From Thalassospira lucentensis (GTDB lineage: Bacteria; Pseudomonadota; Alphaproteobacteria; Rhodospirillales; Thalassospiraceae): a stretch of 64,000 bases of DNA. Shown in pieces: positions 39,348 to 49,374 of the stretch. Location of the stretch: positions 1,718,501-1,782,500 of the forward strand of contig NZ_CP136684.1 in the NCBI RefSeq assembly GCF_032921865.1. Direction: 5' to 3'. Under the pieces are notes generated by a model. The model was not told the origin of the DNA. It did not search any database and saw only the letters and a program-made list of their open reading frames with translations. The translations under genes and the position numbers were made by a program. The first letter of the stretch is position 1. Every line of letters starts with the position of its first letter.

Positions 39348-41051
39348 ATGTCCAGAAGTATTGTTTTCAAGGTTGCGCTGGCAGCCTTGATCATCCTCGT
39401 CAGCGGTATCTTTCTGCTTGGCGTGGTTATCATGCAGCGTATTGATCAGCAGGTAAGTGATACCAGCCTGGAATCGCAAAAGCTCAACCTGCGTGTTGCG
39501 GCCCTGTTGCTGCAGGATGCTTATCCGGATTTGAAGGTAACGATCGGTGCCGACGGCGAAACCACCAAGCTGGTCATGCCCGAAATTCCCGATCTGTCAT
39601 CGCACAGTCTGATTGATCGTATCGGAACGGCAACCGGTCAGACGGCAACCGTGTTTTCCTGGGTGCCCGCGGAAAAGGACTTTATCCGCGTTTCCACCAA
39701 CATCATCAAACCGGATGGCCAGCGCGCGGTCGGGACGATGCTTGGCAATGGCAGTGCGGCCTATGCGCCGACAACATCGGGGAAAACCTTCCGCGGTGAG
39801 GCTGTCATTCTTGGTACCGCCTATGTCACGCAATATACGCCGATCTTCAATCCGGCCGGCGATGTGATCGGCATTCTGTATGTCGGGATCAAAAAGGCCG
39901 AAGTTGCCGAGGTCGCATCGGCTATTGAGCTTCGCATTGCGATTGCCGGTATTATCGTTGCCCTGATTGCCGGTGTCCTGTTGGTGGTTCTGCTGCGCTG
40001 GCAGCTCGGTCCGCTTCATGTTTTGGGCAATACCATTGCCCGGTTTGTGGATCGCGATTTTTCTGGCGATGTTGCCTACACGGCGCGCAAGGATGAAATC
40101 GGTGTGATTGCTGATGGTCTTGTTCGCTGGAAAGAAACAGCAGGCCAGATCAAGGAAGCCGAGGAAGCCAGAATTTCGGCTGAAAAACGCAACGAGGATG
40201 AACGCGTTCAGCAGCGTAACCGCCTTGCGAAGGAGCTTGAGGAATCTGTCGGGCAGATCGTTTCCTCGGTCCGTCAGGCAACCGAGGGCATGATGCGCTC
40301 GACCCGTCAGATGCGGGATTCTGCCGATCATTCGGTTCGCCAAAGCAGCCATGTCAGCGAAGCGGCCAACGAGTCAGCCCGAAGCGTGCAGACTGTTGCC
40401 GCCGCAACCGAAGAACTTTCCGCATCGATTACCGGCATCGGAAACCAGGTCGACGAATCGACATCAATCGCTGATACCGCGGTGGGTGAAGCATCGCGGG
40501 CCAACGAAATGGTTAGCGGTCTTGCCGATGCAGCGGAACGGATCGGCGAAGTCGTTAGTCTGATTAACGACATTGCGGCCCAGACCAACCTGCTGGCACT
40601 AAACGCCACGATTGAGGCCGCCCGTGCCGGCGAAGCAGGCAAAGGCTTTGCCGTCGTTGCGCAGGAAGTCAAAAACCTTGCCAATCAGACAGCCAAGGCG
40701 ACAGATGAAATCGCCCAGCAGATCGGGGCGATTCAAAGCGAAACCAAACTGACGGTCGAGGCCATCGAAAAAGTGACCCAGACCATCGCGACCATCAACG
40801 ATATCACCAACGGTATTTCAGCATCTGTTTCCGAACAGAATGCTGCCGTCAGTGAGATCGCCAACAGTGCCGCGACCGCGTCGAGCGGTTCAAGCGAGGT
40901 TGTCAGCAATATCGAGGAAATCCATCAGGCTGCAAGCAGCAGCGGTGCTGCCGCAAGCGAGCTTGATACAAATGTCGGTGCCCTGTCAGGGCAGATCGAA
41001 ACCCTTCACAGAACGGTCTCCGACTTCCTCAAACAGCTACGTGCCGGATAA
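39348..41051 (+). CDS. Methyl-accepting chemotaxis protein
   Basis: 567 residues. N-terminal membrane helix (about 7-29), periplasmic sensor of the single-Cache type ([23 protein letters not shown] and [21 protein letters not shown]), second membrane helix (about 190-215), HAMP linker, and a long cytoplasmic coiled coil. The signalling tip that contacts CheA/CheW is [38 protein letters not shown] in outline, almost invariant in the family. ATG 39348 follows GGGGACG and begins MSRSIVFKV. Ligand unknown. Confidence 0.94.
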   Translation: MSRSIVFKVALAALIILVSGIFLLGVVIMQRIDQQVSDTSLESQKLNLRVAALLLQDAYPDLKVTIGADGETTKLVMPEIPDLSSHSLIDRIGTATGQTATVFSWVPAEKDFIRVSTNIIKPDGQRAVGTMLGNGSAAYAPTTSGKTFRGEAVILGTAYVTQYTPIFNPAGDVIGILYVGIKKAEVAEVASAIELRIAIAGIIVALIAGVLLVVLLRWQLGPLHVLGNTIARFVDRDFSGDVAYTARKDEIGVIADGLVRWKETAGQIKEAEEARISAEKRNEDERVQQRNRLAKELEESVGQIVSSVRQATEGMMRSTRQMRDSADHSVRQSSHVSEAANESARSVQTVAAATEELSASITGIGNQVDESTSIADTAVGEASRANEMVSGLADAAERIGEVVSLINDIAAQTNLLALNATIEAARAGEAGKGFAVVAQEVKNLANQTAKATDEIAQQIGAIQSETKLTVEAIEKVTQTIATINDITNGISASVSEQNAAVSEIANSAATASSGSSEVVSNIEEIHQAASSSGAAASELDTNVGALSGQIETLHRTVSDFLKQLRAG

Positions 41052-41078
41052 GGCTTTGGGCTTCGGGTGAGTTTCGGC

Positions 41079-41804
41079 TCACCCGAAGAACCAATGCCAC
41101 AGGAATGGCAGGGTCAGGGCGGTGGCCAGCGTATTTAACCCCATCGCCAATCCTGAAAACGCCCCGGCTGTTTCATTGACCTGAAACGCCCGTGCCGTTC
41201 CGATTCCGTGTGCGGCAACCCCCATGGCAAATCCGCGCGCCCGCCAGTCTTTCAATCGGGCCAAATTCATCACCATCGGGCCCAGTGTTGCCCCGACAAT
41301 GCCGGTTGCGATCACGCAAACCGCAGTCAGGGCCGGGACACCACCAATTTCATCGGCAATACCCATAGCAACCGGTGTCGTGACCGATTTCGGTGCCAGG
41401 GAAGCCAGTGTTTCCGGGCTCGCGCCAAGGATCCAGGCCAGAACAACTGTGCTGACACTCGCAACCAGCGATCCGAACAGCACACCGAAAATAATCACCG
41501 GCAATGCCCGTTTCAATGTTTCCATCTGGCGAAACAGCGGTACGGCAAGTGCCACCGTCGCCGGACCCAAAAGGAAGTGCACGAACTGTGCCCCTTCGAA
41601 ATAGGTCGCATAGGGGGTGCCGGTGCTTTCCAGCAGCAACGCAATCAACGCAATGGCGATGACCACCGGATTGCAAACCGGATTGCGGTCGGTTTTCTGA
41701 TACAGCCAGAACCCGATGGAATAGGCGACAAGCGTAATGGTAAGGCCGGTTAATGGCTTGGTCGAAAGATAAACCCAAAGTTGCGTGATATCTGTCTCGC
41801 CCAT
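41079..41804 (-). CDS. lrgB: LrgB family protein
   Basis: 241 residues, multiple membrane helices. LrgB/CidB family marker SLAPKSVTTPVAMGIADEIGG is present, with AHGIGTARAFQVNETAGAFSGLAMG near the end. With LrgA it forms a holin-like pair; in some bacteria such pairs export small acids such as glycolate or pyruvate. Its ATG overlaps the lrgA stop by one base. Confidence 0.92.
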   Translation of the reverse strand: MGETDITQLWVYLSTKPLTGLTITLVAYSIGFWLYQKTDRNPVCNPVVIAIALIALLLESTGTPYATYFEGAQFVHFLLGPATVALAVPLFRQMETLKRALPVIIFGVLFGSLVASVSTVVLAWILGASPETLASLAPKSVTTPVAMGIADEIGGVPALTAVCVIATGIVGATLGPMVMNLARLKDWRARGFAMGVAAHGIGTARAFQVNETAGAFSGLAMGLNTLATALTLPFLWHWFFG

Positions 41805-42172
41805 TATTTTGCGTCCCCGTCGCCGATGGATGCCTTCGGTTTGGGAAGAAGTTTCGACATCAGAAGGGCGGTCAGAACCATCGCAAGCAGGGTGGAAAAG
41901 ATCAGGGCGGCCGTAATCGGCAACCAGTCCCCACGCAGCCGGTCAAGCTGTGTCACCACACCGACACCGGCCGGAACGAACAGCAGCGAAAAATGGATAA
42001 GAAGGTTATCGGCGGCATCGGTCAGAACCTTGGGCGGGTGGCGTTTGACAATCAGCCCGATAAACAAAAGCCCAAGTCCGATCACAGGGCCGGGTACCGG
42101 CAGGTCAAACAGTTCCGATATCACCTCGCCAAACAGCTGGCAGACAAGGATCAGGGCAAACGCAGCAATCAT
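41804..42172 (-). CDS. lrgA: CidA/LrgA family holin-like protein
   Basis: 122 residues with four predicted membrane helices and the family core DLPVPGPVIGLGLLFIGL, NLLIHFSLLFVPAGVGVV. ATG 42172 has AGGAGG 6 bases upstream; an in-frame TTG two codons earlier is rejected. Overlaps lrgB at TAATG, so the two are coupled. Confidence 0.91.
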   Translation of the reverse strand: MIAAFALILVCQLFGEVISELFDLPVPGPVIGLGLLFIGLIVKRHPPKVLTDAADNLLIHFSLLFVPAGVGVVTQLDRLRGDWLPITAALIFSTLLAMVLTALLMSKLLPKPKASIGDGDAK

Positions 42173-42243
42173 GAGCAACCTCCTGACATTTATGTCTTTG
42201 GATTAGACATAATGACTTTGCGCCCGTTCGACTTTTATTAATA

Positions 42244-42279
42244 ACGAAAAACGCCCGTGCGGAAATGGCACAGGCGTTT
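42244..42279 (-). terminator. arsC terminator
   Basis: Two-part stem AAACGCC-GTGC / GCAC-GGCGTTT (42249-42279); on the minus strand it runs into TTTTTCG. Located 27 bases after the arsC stop. Confidence 0.8.
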
Positions 42280-42305
42280 GAAGTCATTCGATATTTCAGG
42301 TGACG

Positions 42306-42647
42306 CTAAAGAATTTCCAGAACACTTTCCGGCGGTCGCCCAAGGGCGGCCTTGTGGCCGTTGACCACAATCGGGCGTTCAATCGCGCGCGGATGGGCAC
42401 AAAGGGCCTCGATCAATGTGTCACCACGAAGATCGGCGATGCCTTCTTCTTTGGCTTCTTTCTTGCGCAGGATATCTTCCGGGGCCATGCCCAGCATGCC
42501 AAGAATTTCTTTTAATTCCTGTGGAGTGGGTGGTGTATCCAGATACTGGATCACATCGGGGGTAATTCCCTGTTCCTCGATCAATGCAAGGGTCTGGCGC
42601 GACTTGGAACAACGCGGATTGTGATAGATGCGGACCATCATATTCAT
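42306..42647 (-). CDS. arsC: ArsC family (glutaredoxin-type) arsenate reductase
   Basis: 113 residues, glutaredoxin-dependent ArsC class. The catalytic cysteine is C13 in HNPRCSKSRQTL; the anion-binding arginines occur in the ADLRGDTL, AIERPIVVNGHKAALGRPPE region. AAGGAG lies just before the ATG. No other ars genes are adjacent, so a housekeeping or unrelated reductase role is possible. Confidence 0.88.
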   Translation of the reverse strand: MNMMVRIYHNPRCSKSRQTLALIEEQGITPDVIQYLDTPPTPQELKEILGMLGMAPEDILRKKEAKEEGIADLRGDTLIEALCAHPRAIERPIVVNGHKAALGRPPESVLEIL

Positions 42648-42725
42648 GGTTCTCCTTCACGCAAAAGGCAGTCTGTATCGGTTCTTTTTAGGGGCTCAAT
42701 CCCGATTGCACCAGCCCGTTGTTGT

Positions 42726-43468
42726 CTATCTCACCGTCATCCAGATCGCCATCGCGACCATCATGATGTTTTCTGTCAGTGAAATGAAACCAAGCGGAAC
42801 ATTGCTGTCCCCACCGACGCAGGCGCATTTGAGGTTGCGCTTATCTCGATATAAACCGCCTTGAACACCGATACAGCCCCGATTGTCCCGATGAAAAGGG
42901 CAACAGGAACGGCAAGCCACATAAGGGCGCCAAAAATCATAAGCACACCTGCCAGTGCCTCACCAAACGGGTAAATATAGGCATATCGTACCCACCGTTG
43001 CGCGAGCAGGTCATAACCCAGAAACATGTTCGAAAAGCTTTCCAGATCCCGAAGCTTCAGGATGGCAAGAATGCACATCGACGTCGCTATGAACCACTCA
43101 ACCGCCCGAACCGTCAGGAAATCGCCAAATGCGGCCCAACTAAGGCCCAGCGCCATAAGTGCCGCCATGCCGAAAACGGCAATGACCGGCTGATAGGTAA
43201 CCGAATTGCCATCATTTACCGGCTTGCCGAAATATTCCCGCAATTCGTCATGGCCGCCGATCCGATCTCCATCAATGAATGTCTGAGGGGTGGTTTCGAC
43301 ATTGTATTCTGCCTGAAAGTCGTCAGTTTCTTTCCGGGTGGTCAGCCAGTGATCATCGACGGCGTATCCTTCCCTTTTTAGAAGGTCGCGCGATTTCAGG
43401 CCGAACGGACAGATATGGTCGTCCATCACCATCCGGTAAAGCGTTGCCTTGTGTGTATGTGCGGTCAT
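42726..43468 (-). pseudogene. Glutaredoxin-MauE/DoxX-type membrane protein, frameshifted near its end
   Basis: The upstream frame (stop at 42776) encodes a 230-residue protein. An N-terminal glutaredoxin domain has the single active cysteine C20 in DDHICPFG and TTPQTFIDGDRIGG, then about four membrane helices of the MauE/DoxX kind. After VFKAVYIE the frame changes to an unrelated tail. The adjacent frame continues KRNLKCACVGGDSNVPLGF to a stop at 42726, the expected conserved C-terminus with two cysteines. Removing a duplicated GA dinucleotide (TC on the + strand at 42844-42847) restores the frame. It may be a real mutation, a sequencing error or, less likely, programmed frameshifting. Confidence 0.7.
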
Positions 43469-43590
43469 GACTTGATCTCTCTCGTCTTGCCCTTGGGTCT
43501 ACGCTTTTATGGAACTTGTCGGGGTGACATTTGTTCCACGCAATGCGGAAACGCAGTCTTTCGGTGCCCGAAAAAACGCCCGCCCAGCAA

Positions 43591-44310
43591 TCAGATGCCG
43601 TCAATCATGGATAACAGATCGTTCAGGTGATCCAGATCGCCATCAATGATCCGGGTGGCGGTGTCATAGCCAAATCCCTGCCGGGCAAGTGCGGCCAGAT
43701 CCTTGTCGCGTTTTTCATCGCGCTGGTCAGGCCGACGAAATGGTCCAAGCCGACGGCGTCGGGCATAAGCCGCGGCGGCGGCAAGGTTGGGATCGGTACC
43801 CCGGATATCTTCATAGGCCGCCTGATCGGCTTCCTGTCTGAGGTCGGTGATGGTGTCATCAATCATGTGCGATGCAATGCCGCGTGCGTTCAGATCTGCG
43901 GCGATAACCCGCATGGCCTTGCCCTTGCGCAAAAGCGATCTGGCACGTCCCTTGGCATAGGTGGTGTCATTGATAAATCCGGCATTCTCGCAGGTGTTCA
44001 GAACGCTTTTCATCCATTCTTCGGCTTCCTGCGGATCGGTGCCGTATTCCGCGATCGAAAGCCTGATCTTACCGCGCATCAGTTTTTCAAGCCGGGCGCG
44101 TGACGCGGCAAAGCGTTCCAGATACCAGGTGGCATAATTCATCAGATAGTCGCGCGTTACCCGGCGCGGCTTTTTGGGTTCGCGCGGGTCGCGATCTTTG
44201 CCTTTGGCAGCACTTTTGCGGGAAAAACTGGCGTTACCGCCAAATTTTTCCGCCTTGCTGTCAGGCGCTAAATCACTGCGGTTTTCGTGTGATTCTTTCA
44301 TTTCATCCAA
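43591..44310 (-). CDS. recX: RecX family regulatory protein
   Basis: 239 residues with three-helix RecX repeats: YLERFAASRARLEKLM, NDTTYAKGRARSLLRKGKAMRVIAADL in outline, and RQGFGYDTATRIID. RecX binds and restrains RecA filaments. A charged N-terminal extension of about 50 residues precedes the domain. recA is not nearby. Divergent from the ABC-2 permease gene. Confidence 0.87.
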   Translation of the reverse strand: MDEMKESHENRSDLAPDSKAEKFGGNASFSRKSAAKGKDRDPREPKKPRRVTRDYLMNYATWYLERFAASRARLEKLMRGKIRLSIAEYGTDPQEAEEWMKSVLNTCENAGFINDTTYAKGRARSLLRKGKAMRVIAADLNARGIASHMIDDTITDLRQEADQAAYEDIRGTDPNLAAAAAYARRRRLGPFRRPDQRDEKRDKDLAALARQGFGYDTATRIIDGDLDHLNDLLSMIDGI

Positions 44311-44395
44311 TGCTGATCAATACGCACCCTTGCACTTGATGCCCAACTCTCCCTATTTTACCGGCAATTGTCTGCATTTTTCCGAAGGATTTTTC

Positions 44396-45190
44396 ATGAA
44401 AGAGCTAGCACCGCGTCAAATGGGCGCGATCAACTGGCTCGGTCTGTGGACGCTTTATGCCAAGGAAGTTCGACGTTTTCTGAACGTCCATCTGCAAACC
44501 ATCGGAGCACCGGTGGTTACCAGCCTGTTATTCATGGCGGTCTTCCTTCTGGCACTCGGGCGCGCGGTCGAGACGGTAAACGGCGTTCCTTTCGCCACCT
44601 TCCTTGCCCCCGGTCTGGTCATGATGACCATGGCCCAGAATGCCTTTGCCAATACCTCAAGCTCGATCATCATCTCGAAGGTACAGGGCAATATTGTTGA
44701 TGTTTTGATGCCGCCGCTTTCGGCCGGTGAAATGGTTGCCGGTTTTGCATTCGGTGCGGTGACGCGCGGGATTATGGTTGGTGTTGCCACCACCATTGTC
44801 ATGGCGTTCTTTGTTGATGTCGGCATCCACAATATCTGGGCGATCCTGTATTTCGGGATTTCGGCGTCGCTGATGTTGTCGCTTCTGGGTATTGCCGGTG
44901 GTGTATGGTCCGAGAAATTCGACCATATCGCGGTTGTCACCAACTTTGTCATTACCCCGCTTTCTTTCCTGTCGGGCACATTCTATAGCGCCGAAAACCT
45001 GCCCGAAGCTGGCAAGGTACTGGTCCATTACAACCCGTTCTTCTACATGATTGACGGGTTCCGCTATGGTTTTACCGGGGTTTCGGACGGCACTGTGATG
45101 ACCGGGGTTGTGGTGTTGGCCGTGGTCAATGTCCTGCTTTGGATTCTGTGCTATCGCATGATCAAAAGCGGCTACAAGCTTAAGGCCTGA
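44396..45190 (+). CDS. ABC-2 type transporter permease
   Basis: 264 residues with six predicted membrane helices, YadH/NodJ-like. The family signature near the C-terminus is FVITPLSFLSGTFYSAENLP. ATG 44396 has GAAGGA about 7 bases upstream; a longer in-frame start at 44174 lies inside recX and is rejected. No ATP-binding gene is adjacent, so its partner must be elsewhere. Substrate unknown. Confidence 0.88.
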   Translation: MKELAPRQMGAINWLGLWTLYAKEVRRFLNVHLQTIGAPVVTSLLFMAVFLLALGRAVETVNGVPFATFLAPGLVMMTMAQNAFANTSSSIIISKVQGNIVDVLMPPLSAGEMVAGFAFGAVTRGIMVGVATTIVMAFFVDVGIHNIWAILYFGISASLMLSLLGIAGGVWSEKFDHIAVVTNFVITPLSFLSGTFYSAENLPEAGKVLVHYNPFFYMIDGFRYGFTGVSDGTVMTGVVVLAVVNVLLWILCYRMIKSGYKLKA

Positions 45191-45230
45191 TCGCCAAAAC
45201 AGTGCGGCTTTCAGCATTAAATTCCGTTTA

Positions 45231-45264
45231 AGAGCAGCATTCCGCATCGGATGCTGCTCTTTTT
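45231..45264 (+). terminator. Terminator after the ABC-2 permease
   Basis: Ten-base arms AGAGCAGCAT / ATGCTGCTCT extended inside by TCCG/CGGA, followed by TTTTC. Confidence 0.9.
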
Positions 45265-45300
45265 CATATCAGCCCTGTTCGTATACGGGGTTTTGCGTCG

Positions 45301-45329
45301 TTGACAGAGGTCAGGAATCTCTTGATACT
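45301..45329 (+). promoter_or_regulatory. argD-argF promoter
   Basis: TTGACA (45301-45306), 17-base spacer, GATACT (45324-45329), about 79 bases before the argD start. Close to consensus. Confidence 0.65.
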
Positions 45330-45407
45330 CCGCGGCTTCCCGGTATTCTGCCGGAACTGACCTTCTGGTCAGGAATGATTTTTTACCCCTGATTGAGGAA
45401 TGAAGAA

Positions 45408-46580
45408 GTGATTACTCCCGTCATGCCGACCTACGCGCGGGCCGATCTGGCCTTTGAGAAAGGTGAAGGACCTTATCTCTATGCGCAGGATGGCCGACGA
45501 TTCCTCGATTTCGGGTCGGGTATTGCGGTGAATACCCTTGGCCACGCGCATCCGCATCTGGTCGAAGCCCTGACCGAACAGGCGAAAAAGGTTTGGCATA
45601 CGTCGAACCTGTACCGGATTCCGGGGCAGGAAAAACTGGCGGCACGTCTGGTTGAAAATACCTTTGCCGACACGGTGTTCTTCTGTAACTCCGGGGCGGA
45701 GGCCAACGAGGCCGGCATCAAGATGCTGCGCCGCTACCAGTATGTCAGCGGTCACGCCGAAAAGAACCGGATTCTGGTGGCAACCAATGCCTTCCACGGT
45801 CGGACGCTTGGTACCCTGACCGCCGGTTATAGCGATAAATACCGCGAGGGCTTTGGCCCGATGCCTGATGGTTTTGATCGTGTGGCATTTGGCAATCTGA
45901 ACGAATTGCGCGATGCGATCACGCCCGAGACCGCAGGTATTCTGGTCGAACCGATCCAGGGCGAAGGCGGTATCTGCAAGGCCCCCGAAGGTTACCTTGA
46001 AGGTCTGCGAAAAGCGGCTGACGAATTCGGCCTGCTTGTGATGTTTGACGAGGTCCAGACCGGCGTTGGCCGTACGGGCAAGCTTTATGCCTATGAATGG
46101 TCGGAGATGAAGCCCGATCTGATTTCATCGGCCAAGGGGCTTGGCGGTGGTTTCCCGGTTGGCGCGTTGCTGGCGACCGAACGCGCGGCACAGGCATTGC
46201 CTGCGGGGATGCATGGCACGACCTTTGGCGGCAATCCGCTTGCCATGGCAGCGGCCAATGCGGTTCTTGACGTCATCCTTAAACCCGGTTTCATGGACAA
46301 TGTTCTTGCCATGAGCCAGTTGATCCGTGACGGCCTAGCGGCCATTGCCCGAAAACATCCGGGCTTTATCGCGGAAGTCCGTGGCATGGGCCTGCTTCTG
46401 GGTATGAAAACTGTGCCGACCAATGTTGATGTTGTCGCAAAACTGCGTGAACTGGGTCTTTTGACCGTTCCGGCGGGCGATAACGTGGTGCGTCTTTTGC
46501 CGCCGCTTAACATCACCAAAACCCATGTTGACGAGGCGCTGGCAGCAATCGATGCCGCCGCGGCAGCCTTGGCGCAATAA
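45408..46580 (+). CDS. argD: Acetylornithine aminotransferase
   Basis: 390 residues, class III PLP aminotransferase. Converts N-acetylglutamate semialdehyde to N-acetylornithine. The PLP lysine is K243 in [34 protein letters not shown] and [18 protein letters not shown] are typical. GTG 45408 is chosen over TTG 45393 because GAGG is then about 9 bases upstream and [21 protein letters not shown] matches family starts. argF follows after 11 bases: a two-gene operon. Confidence 0.93.
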   Translation: MITPVMPTYARADLAFEKGEGPYLYAQDGRRFLDFGSGIAVNTLGHAHPHLVEALTEQAKKVWHTSNLYRIPGQEKLAARLVENTFADTVFFCNSGAEANEAGIKMLRRYQYVSGHAEKNRILVATNAFHGRTLGTLTAGYSDKYREGFGPMPDGFDRVAFGNLNELRDAITPETAGILVEPIQGEGGICKAPEGYLEGLRKAADEFGLLVMFDEVQTGVGRTGKLYAYEWSEMKPDLISSAKGLGGGFPVGALLATERAAQALPAGMHGTTFGGNPLAMAAANAVLDVILKPGFMDNVLAMSQLIRDGLAAIARKHPGFIAEVRGMGLLLGMKTVPTNVDVVAKLRELGLLTVPAGDNVVRLLPPLNITKTHVDEALAAIDAAAAALAQ

Positions 46581-46591
46581 GGAAGACTGAA

Positions 46592-47509
46592 ATGACTGAT
46601 ATCAGGCACTTTCTCGATCTCGACAAAATGTCGGCGGGAACGCTGAACGATATTCTTGAACTTGGATCTGTGGAAAAGGCAGGCAAGGCACCGTTTGGTG
46701 ACAAGCCGCTTGCGGGCAAGACACTTGCCCTGATTTTTGAAAAACCATCGACCCGTACACGCGTGTCATTCGAAGTTGGTATGCGCCAGCTAGGCGGTGA
46801 TGTTGTCATCCTTGATGCCGCAAGTTCGCAGCTGGGCCGTGGCGAAACCATTGCCGATACCGCACGCGTTCTGTCGCGCTTTGTCGATGCGATCATGATC
46901 CGTACGACGGACGAATTGAAACTGCTGGAATTGGCGAAATATGCCACCGTTCCGGTCATCAATGGCCTGACCGATCAAAGCCATCCCTGCCAGATCATGG
47001 CCGACCTTATGACCGTCAAGGAACACAAGGGACGCCTTGATGGGTTGAAATTCGCCTGGGTCGGCGATGGGAACAACGTTTCGGCATCCTTTATACATGC
47101 GTCGCCGAAATTCGGGTTCTCGCTTGATATGGCCTGTCCGGCGGGTTATCGCCCCAATCAGGGTCTGATCGAAACGGCCAATGCCGAGGGTGGCAAGGTC
47201 CGCATGACCGATATGGACAGCGCGCTGGACGGGGCCGACGTTATCGTTACCGATTGCTGGGTTTCGATGGGGGACGAGGACGCCGACGCCCGCATGGAAG
47301 CATTGGCCCCCTATCAGGTCAATTCCGCCGCAATGGCAAAGGCAAACAAGGATGCGATCTTCATGCATTGCCTGCCTGCCCATCGTAACGAAGAGGTTAC
47401 CGACGATGTGATCGACGGGCCGCAATCGGTGGTGTTTGACGAGGCTGAAAACCGTCTGCATGCGCAGAAAGGGGTTCTGCTATACTGCTTTAATGGCTTG
47501 CCTTCCTGA
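46592..47509 (+). CDS. argF: Ornithine carbamoyltransferase
   Basis: 305 residues. Forms citrulline from ornithine and carbamoyl phosphate. The carbamoyl-phosphate loop is [19 protein letters not shown], the HPCQ-type motif [11 protein letters not shown], and the ornithine-side loops WVSMGDE and [11 protein letters not shown] are all present. Last gene of the argDF unit, followed by a terminator. Confidence 0.96.
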   Translation: MTDIRHFLDLDKMSAGTLNDILELGSVEKAGKAPFGDKPLAGKTLALIFEKPSTRTRVSFEVGMRQLGGDVVILDAASSQLGRGETIADTARVLSRFVDAIMIRTTDELKLLELAKYATVPVINGLTDQSHPCQIMADLMTVKEHKGRLDGLKFAWVGDGNNVSASFIHASPKFGFSLDMACPAGYRPNQGLIETANAEGGKVRMTDMDSALDGADVIVTDCWVSMGDEDADARMEALAPYQVNSAAMAKANKDAIFMHCLPAHRNEEVTDDVIDGPQSVVFDEAENRLHAQKGVLLYCFNGLPS

Positions 47510-47539
47510 CGGTGCAGACTAAATAAGCATCAGAATTTC

Positions 47540-47570
47540 GGGGCGGACAGTGATGTTCGCCCCTTTGTTT
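47540..47570 (+). terminator. argDF terminator
   Basis: Ten-base stem GGGGCGGACA / TGTTCGCCCC (one G-U pair) with loop GTGA, followed by TTTGTTT. Confidence 0.88.
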
Positions 47571-47646
47571 TGGCGTGACATGGCTGGACAATGCGGTTCT
47601 GCTGTTGTTATACGCCCCGGAACACGTAAAAACGCGGAACCCGAAA

Positions 47647-48600
47647 ATGCAGATCGCTGTCGATTTTTGTCAGCCCTTCACGCTGGATCATTCCAATATT
47701 CGTGGCCGTTTCGCACGGCTTGGCCCGACCGTGCAGACCATCATTGGTCAGCACAGCTATCCTGCGCTTGCAAATCATCTGCTGGGCGAGATTATCGGGC
47801 TTGCTGTTCTGCTGTCCTCGGCGCTGAAATATGAAGGCCTGTTTACCCTTCAGACCTCGTCTGACGGTCCAATTGGCATGATGGTTGTCGACGTCGATAG
47901 CGACGGCAACATTCGCGCCTGTGCGCGTGTTGACGAAGACCGCCTCAGCACCATGATTGCGGCCGAAGACGGTGGTGAAGATGCCCTGCGCGGACAGGTG
48001 CACAAGCTGATGGGGCATGGCCACATCGCCTTCACCGTCGATCAGGGCGGCGATCACGAACGCTATCAGGGTATTGTGTCGCTCGAAGGCAATACGCTTG
48101 CGGAATGTGCCGAGTCCTATTTCCGTCAGTCCGAACAGATCGAAGCTTCCTTCAAGCTTGAAGTCCATCAGGGCGAACAGGCCAATGACTGGTGGGTTGG
48201 TGGGCTGTTCCTGCAGCGTCTTCCGGCCAGTGCTTCGGGCGAAGCGGCAACCCCGGAAGACGCCGAAAAGATTACCGAGGACTGGAACCGATCCAAGATC
48301 CTGATGGCGAGTGCGACCGAAAACGAACTGGTCGATATTTCGCTTTCGGCGCATGACCTGATCTGGCGTCTGTTCCACGACGAAGAACCGCGCGTGTTTG
48401 ATCAGACGGCGTTGCAGTTCAAATGCCGTTGTTCGCGTCAGAAAATCGAAGGTGCGCTTGTGTCCTATCCGCTTGAAGAACTTTTGGACATGCGCGAACC
48501 CGATAGCGGCGAAGTCGCGGTTTCCTGCCAGTTCTGCAACACGCGCTATGGCTTCAACGAGGCCGACCTGCGTGCGCTTAAATCCGGCGATGAAGCATAA
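47647..48600 (+). CDS. hslO: Redox-regulated chaperone Hsp33
   Basis: 317 residues from ATG 47647 (an in-frame GTG at 47575 would add 24 residues; the family start resembles MQIAVDFCQPFTLD). Hsp33 is a cytoplasmic holdase switched on by oxidation. The C-terminal zinc switch is intact: FKCRCSRQKIEGAL followed by VSCQFCNTRYGF, the CXC and CXXC pairs. The N-terminal phrase GRFARLGPTVQTIIGQHSYPALANHLLGE is also typical. Confidence 0.92.
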   Translation: MQIAVDFCQPFTLDHSNIRGRFARLGPTVQTIIGQHSYPALANHLLGEIIGLAVLLSSALKYEGLFTLQTSSDGPIGMMVVDVDSDGNIRACARVDEDRLSTMIAAEDGGEDALRGQVHKLMGHGHIAFTVDQGGDHERYQGIVSLEGNTLAECAESYFRQSEQIEASFKLEVHQGEQANDWWVGGLFLQRLPASASGEAATPEDAEKITEDWNRSKILMASATENELVDISLSAHDLIWRLFHDEEPRVFDQTALQFKCRCSRQKIEGALVSYPLEELLDMREPDSGEVAVSCQFCNTRYGFNEADLRALKSGDEA

Positions 48601-48656
48601 GTTGCTGCATCGGCGCGGTTTTTGATTGTCACAGCCTTGCCTTAATCATCAAGCAA

Positions 48657-48694
48657 CGTCACCATGCCCACACAAAGGTATGGTGGCGTTTTTA
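48657..48694 (+). terminator. hslO terminator
   Basis: Nine-base stem CGTCACCAT / ATGGTGGCG (one G-U pair), then TTTTT. Confidence 0.8.
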
Positions 48695-48716
48695 TTTGAG
48701 GCAGGAGAAAGACTTG

Positions 48717-49313
48717 ATGAAGGCATTGTCCATCAATGGAATGCGCGTGGCCCTGGCGGGTGCAGTTGTTGCCCTTCTGGCGGCCTGTACCAGCGCACCG
48801 GTGCAGACCTATCCCGATGTGACCTGGCGCCATCTCGACCCGATTGTATTTGCAGCCGGGCCGATTGAAAAAGTGGCGGCCTATCCGGCCGGGGGTGACA
48901 ACAACCTTGAAGCCTATCTGCCGTTCAGCCTTGGCAAGATGGCGATGAACTGGCCCGATGACCGCATCCAGACGGCAGGCACCAGTGATATTCTGCGTTA
49001 TAGCGTGACCGAGGCATCCATCACCTCAAACGCGCTTAAAACCACCAAGGGTTTTTCGGGCGTCTTTACCGATGATCAGTCCGAAAAGGTCGAAATGAAA
49101 GTTTCCGCCAAGCTTGAGGTTCTTGACCCGAATGGCACCCAGAAGGGTGAAGTTGCCGCAACCGCGGTTCGCACCCGGACCCTTGCAGAATCGATGTCCG
49201 TCGCCGAACGTGAAAAGGCTGTTTATGATGAAACCGCAACGCTCCTGATGGACCTTGATCGTGAACTCGAACGCCAGATCAATGCCAATTTCGGGCGTTT
49301 CCTGTTGCGCTAA
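48717..49313 (+). CDS. Predicted lipoprotein of unknown function
   Basis: 198 residues. Signal peptide with lipobox LLAAC (acylated cysteine C24), so it should be membrane-anchored. The mature part is predicted alpha/beta with DDRIQTAGTSDILRYSVTEASITS and a C-terminal helix YDETATLLMDLDRELERQINANFGRFLL. No firm family assignment; such proteins are often listed as conserved hypothetical in alphaproteobacteria. ATG 48717 with AGGAG upstream is preferred to TTG 48696. Confidence 0.82.
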   Translation: MKALSINGMRVALAGAVVALLAACTSAPVQTYPDVTWRHLDPIVFAAGPIEKVAAYPAGGDNNLEAYLPFSLGKMAMNWPDDRIQTAGTSDILRYSVTEASITSNALKTTKGFSGVFTDDQSEKVEMKVSAKLEVLDPNGTQKGEVAATAVRTRTLAESMSVAEREKAVYDETATLLMDLDRELERQINANFGRFLLR

Positions 49314-49338
49314 GTTCCGGTATCCATATTGCTATACC

Positions 49339-49369
49339 AAAAGCCCGGCAGGGAAACTGCCGGGCTTTT
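49339..49369. terminator. Bidirectional terminator between lipoprotein and USP genes
   Basis: Thirteen-base perfect arms AAAAGCCCGGCAG / CTGCCGGGCTTTT, loop GGAAA. It serves both convergent genes. Confidence 0.93.
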
Positions 49370-49374
49370 GGTCA

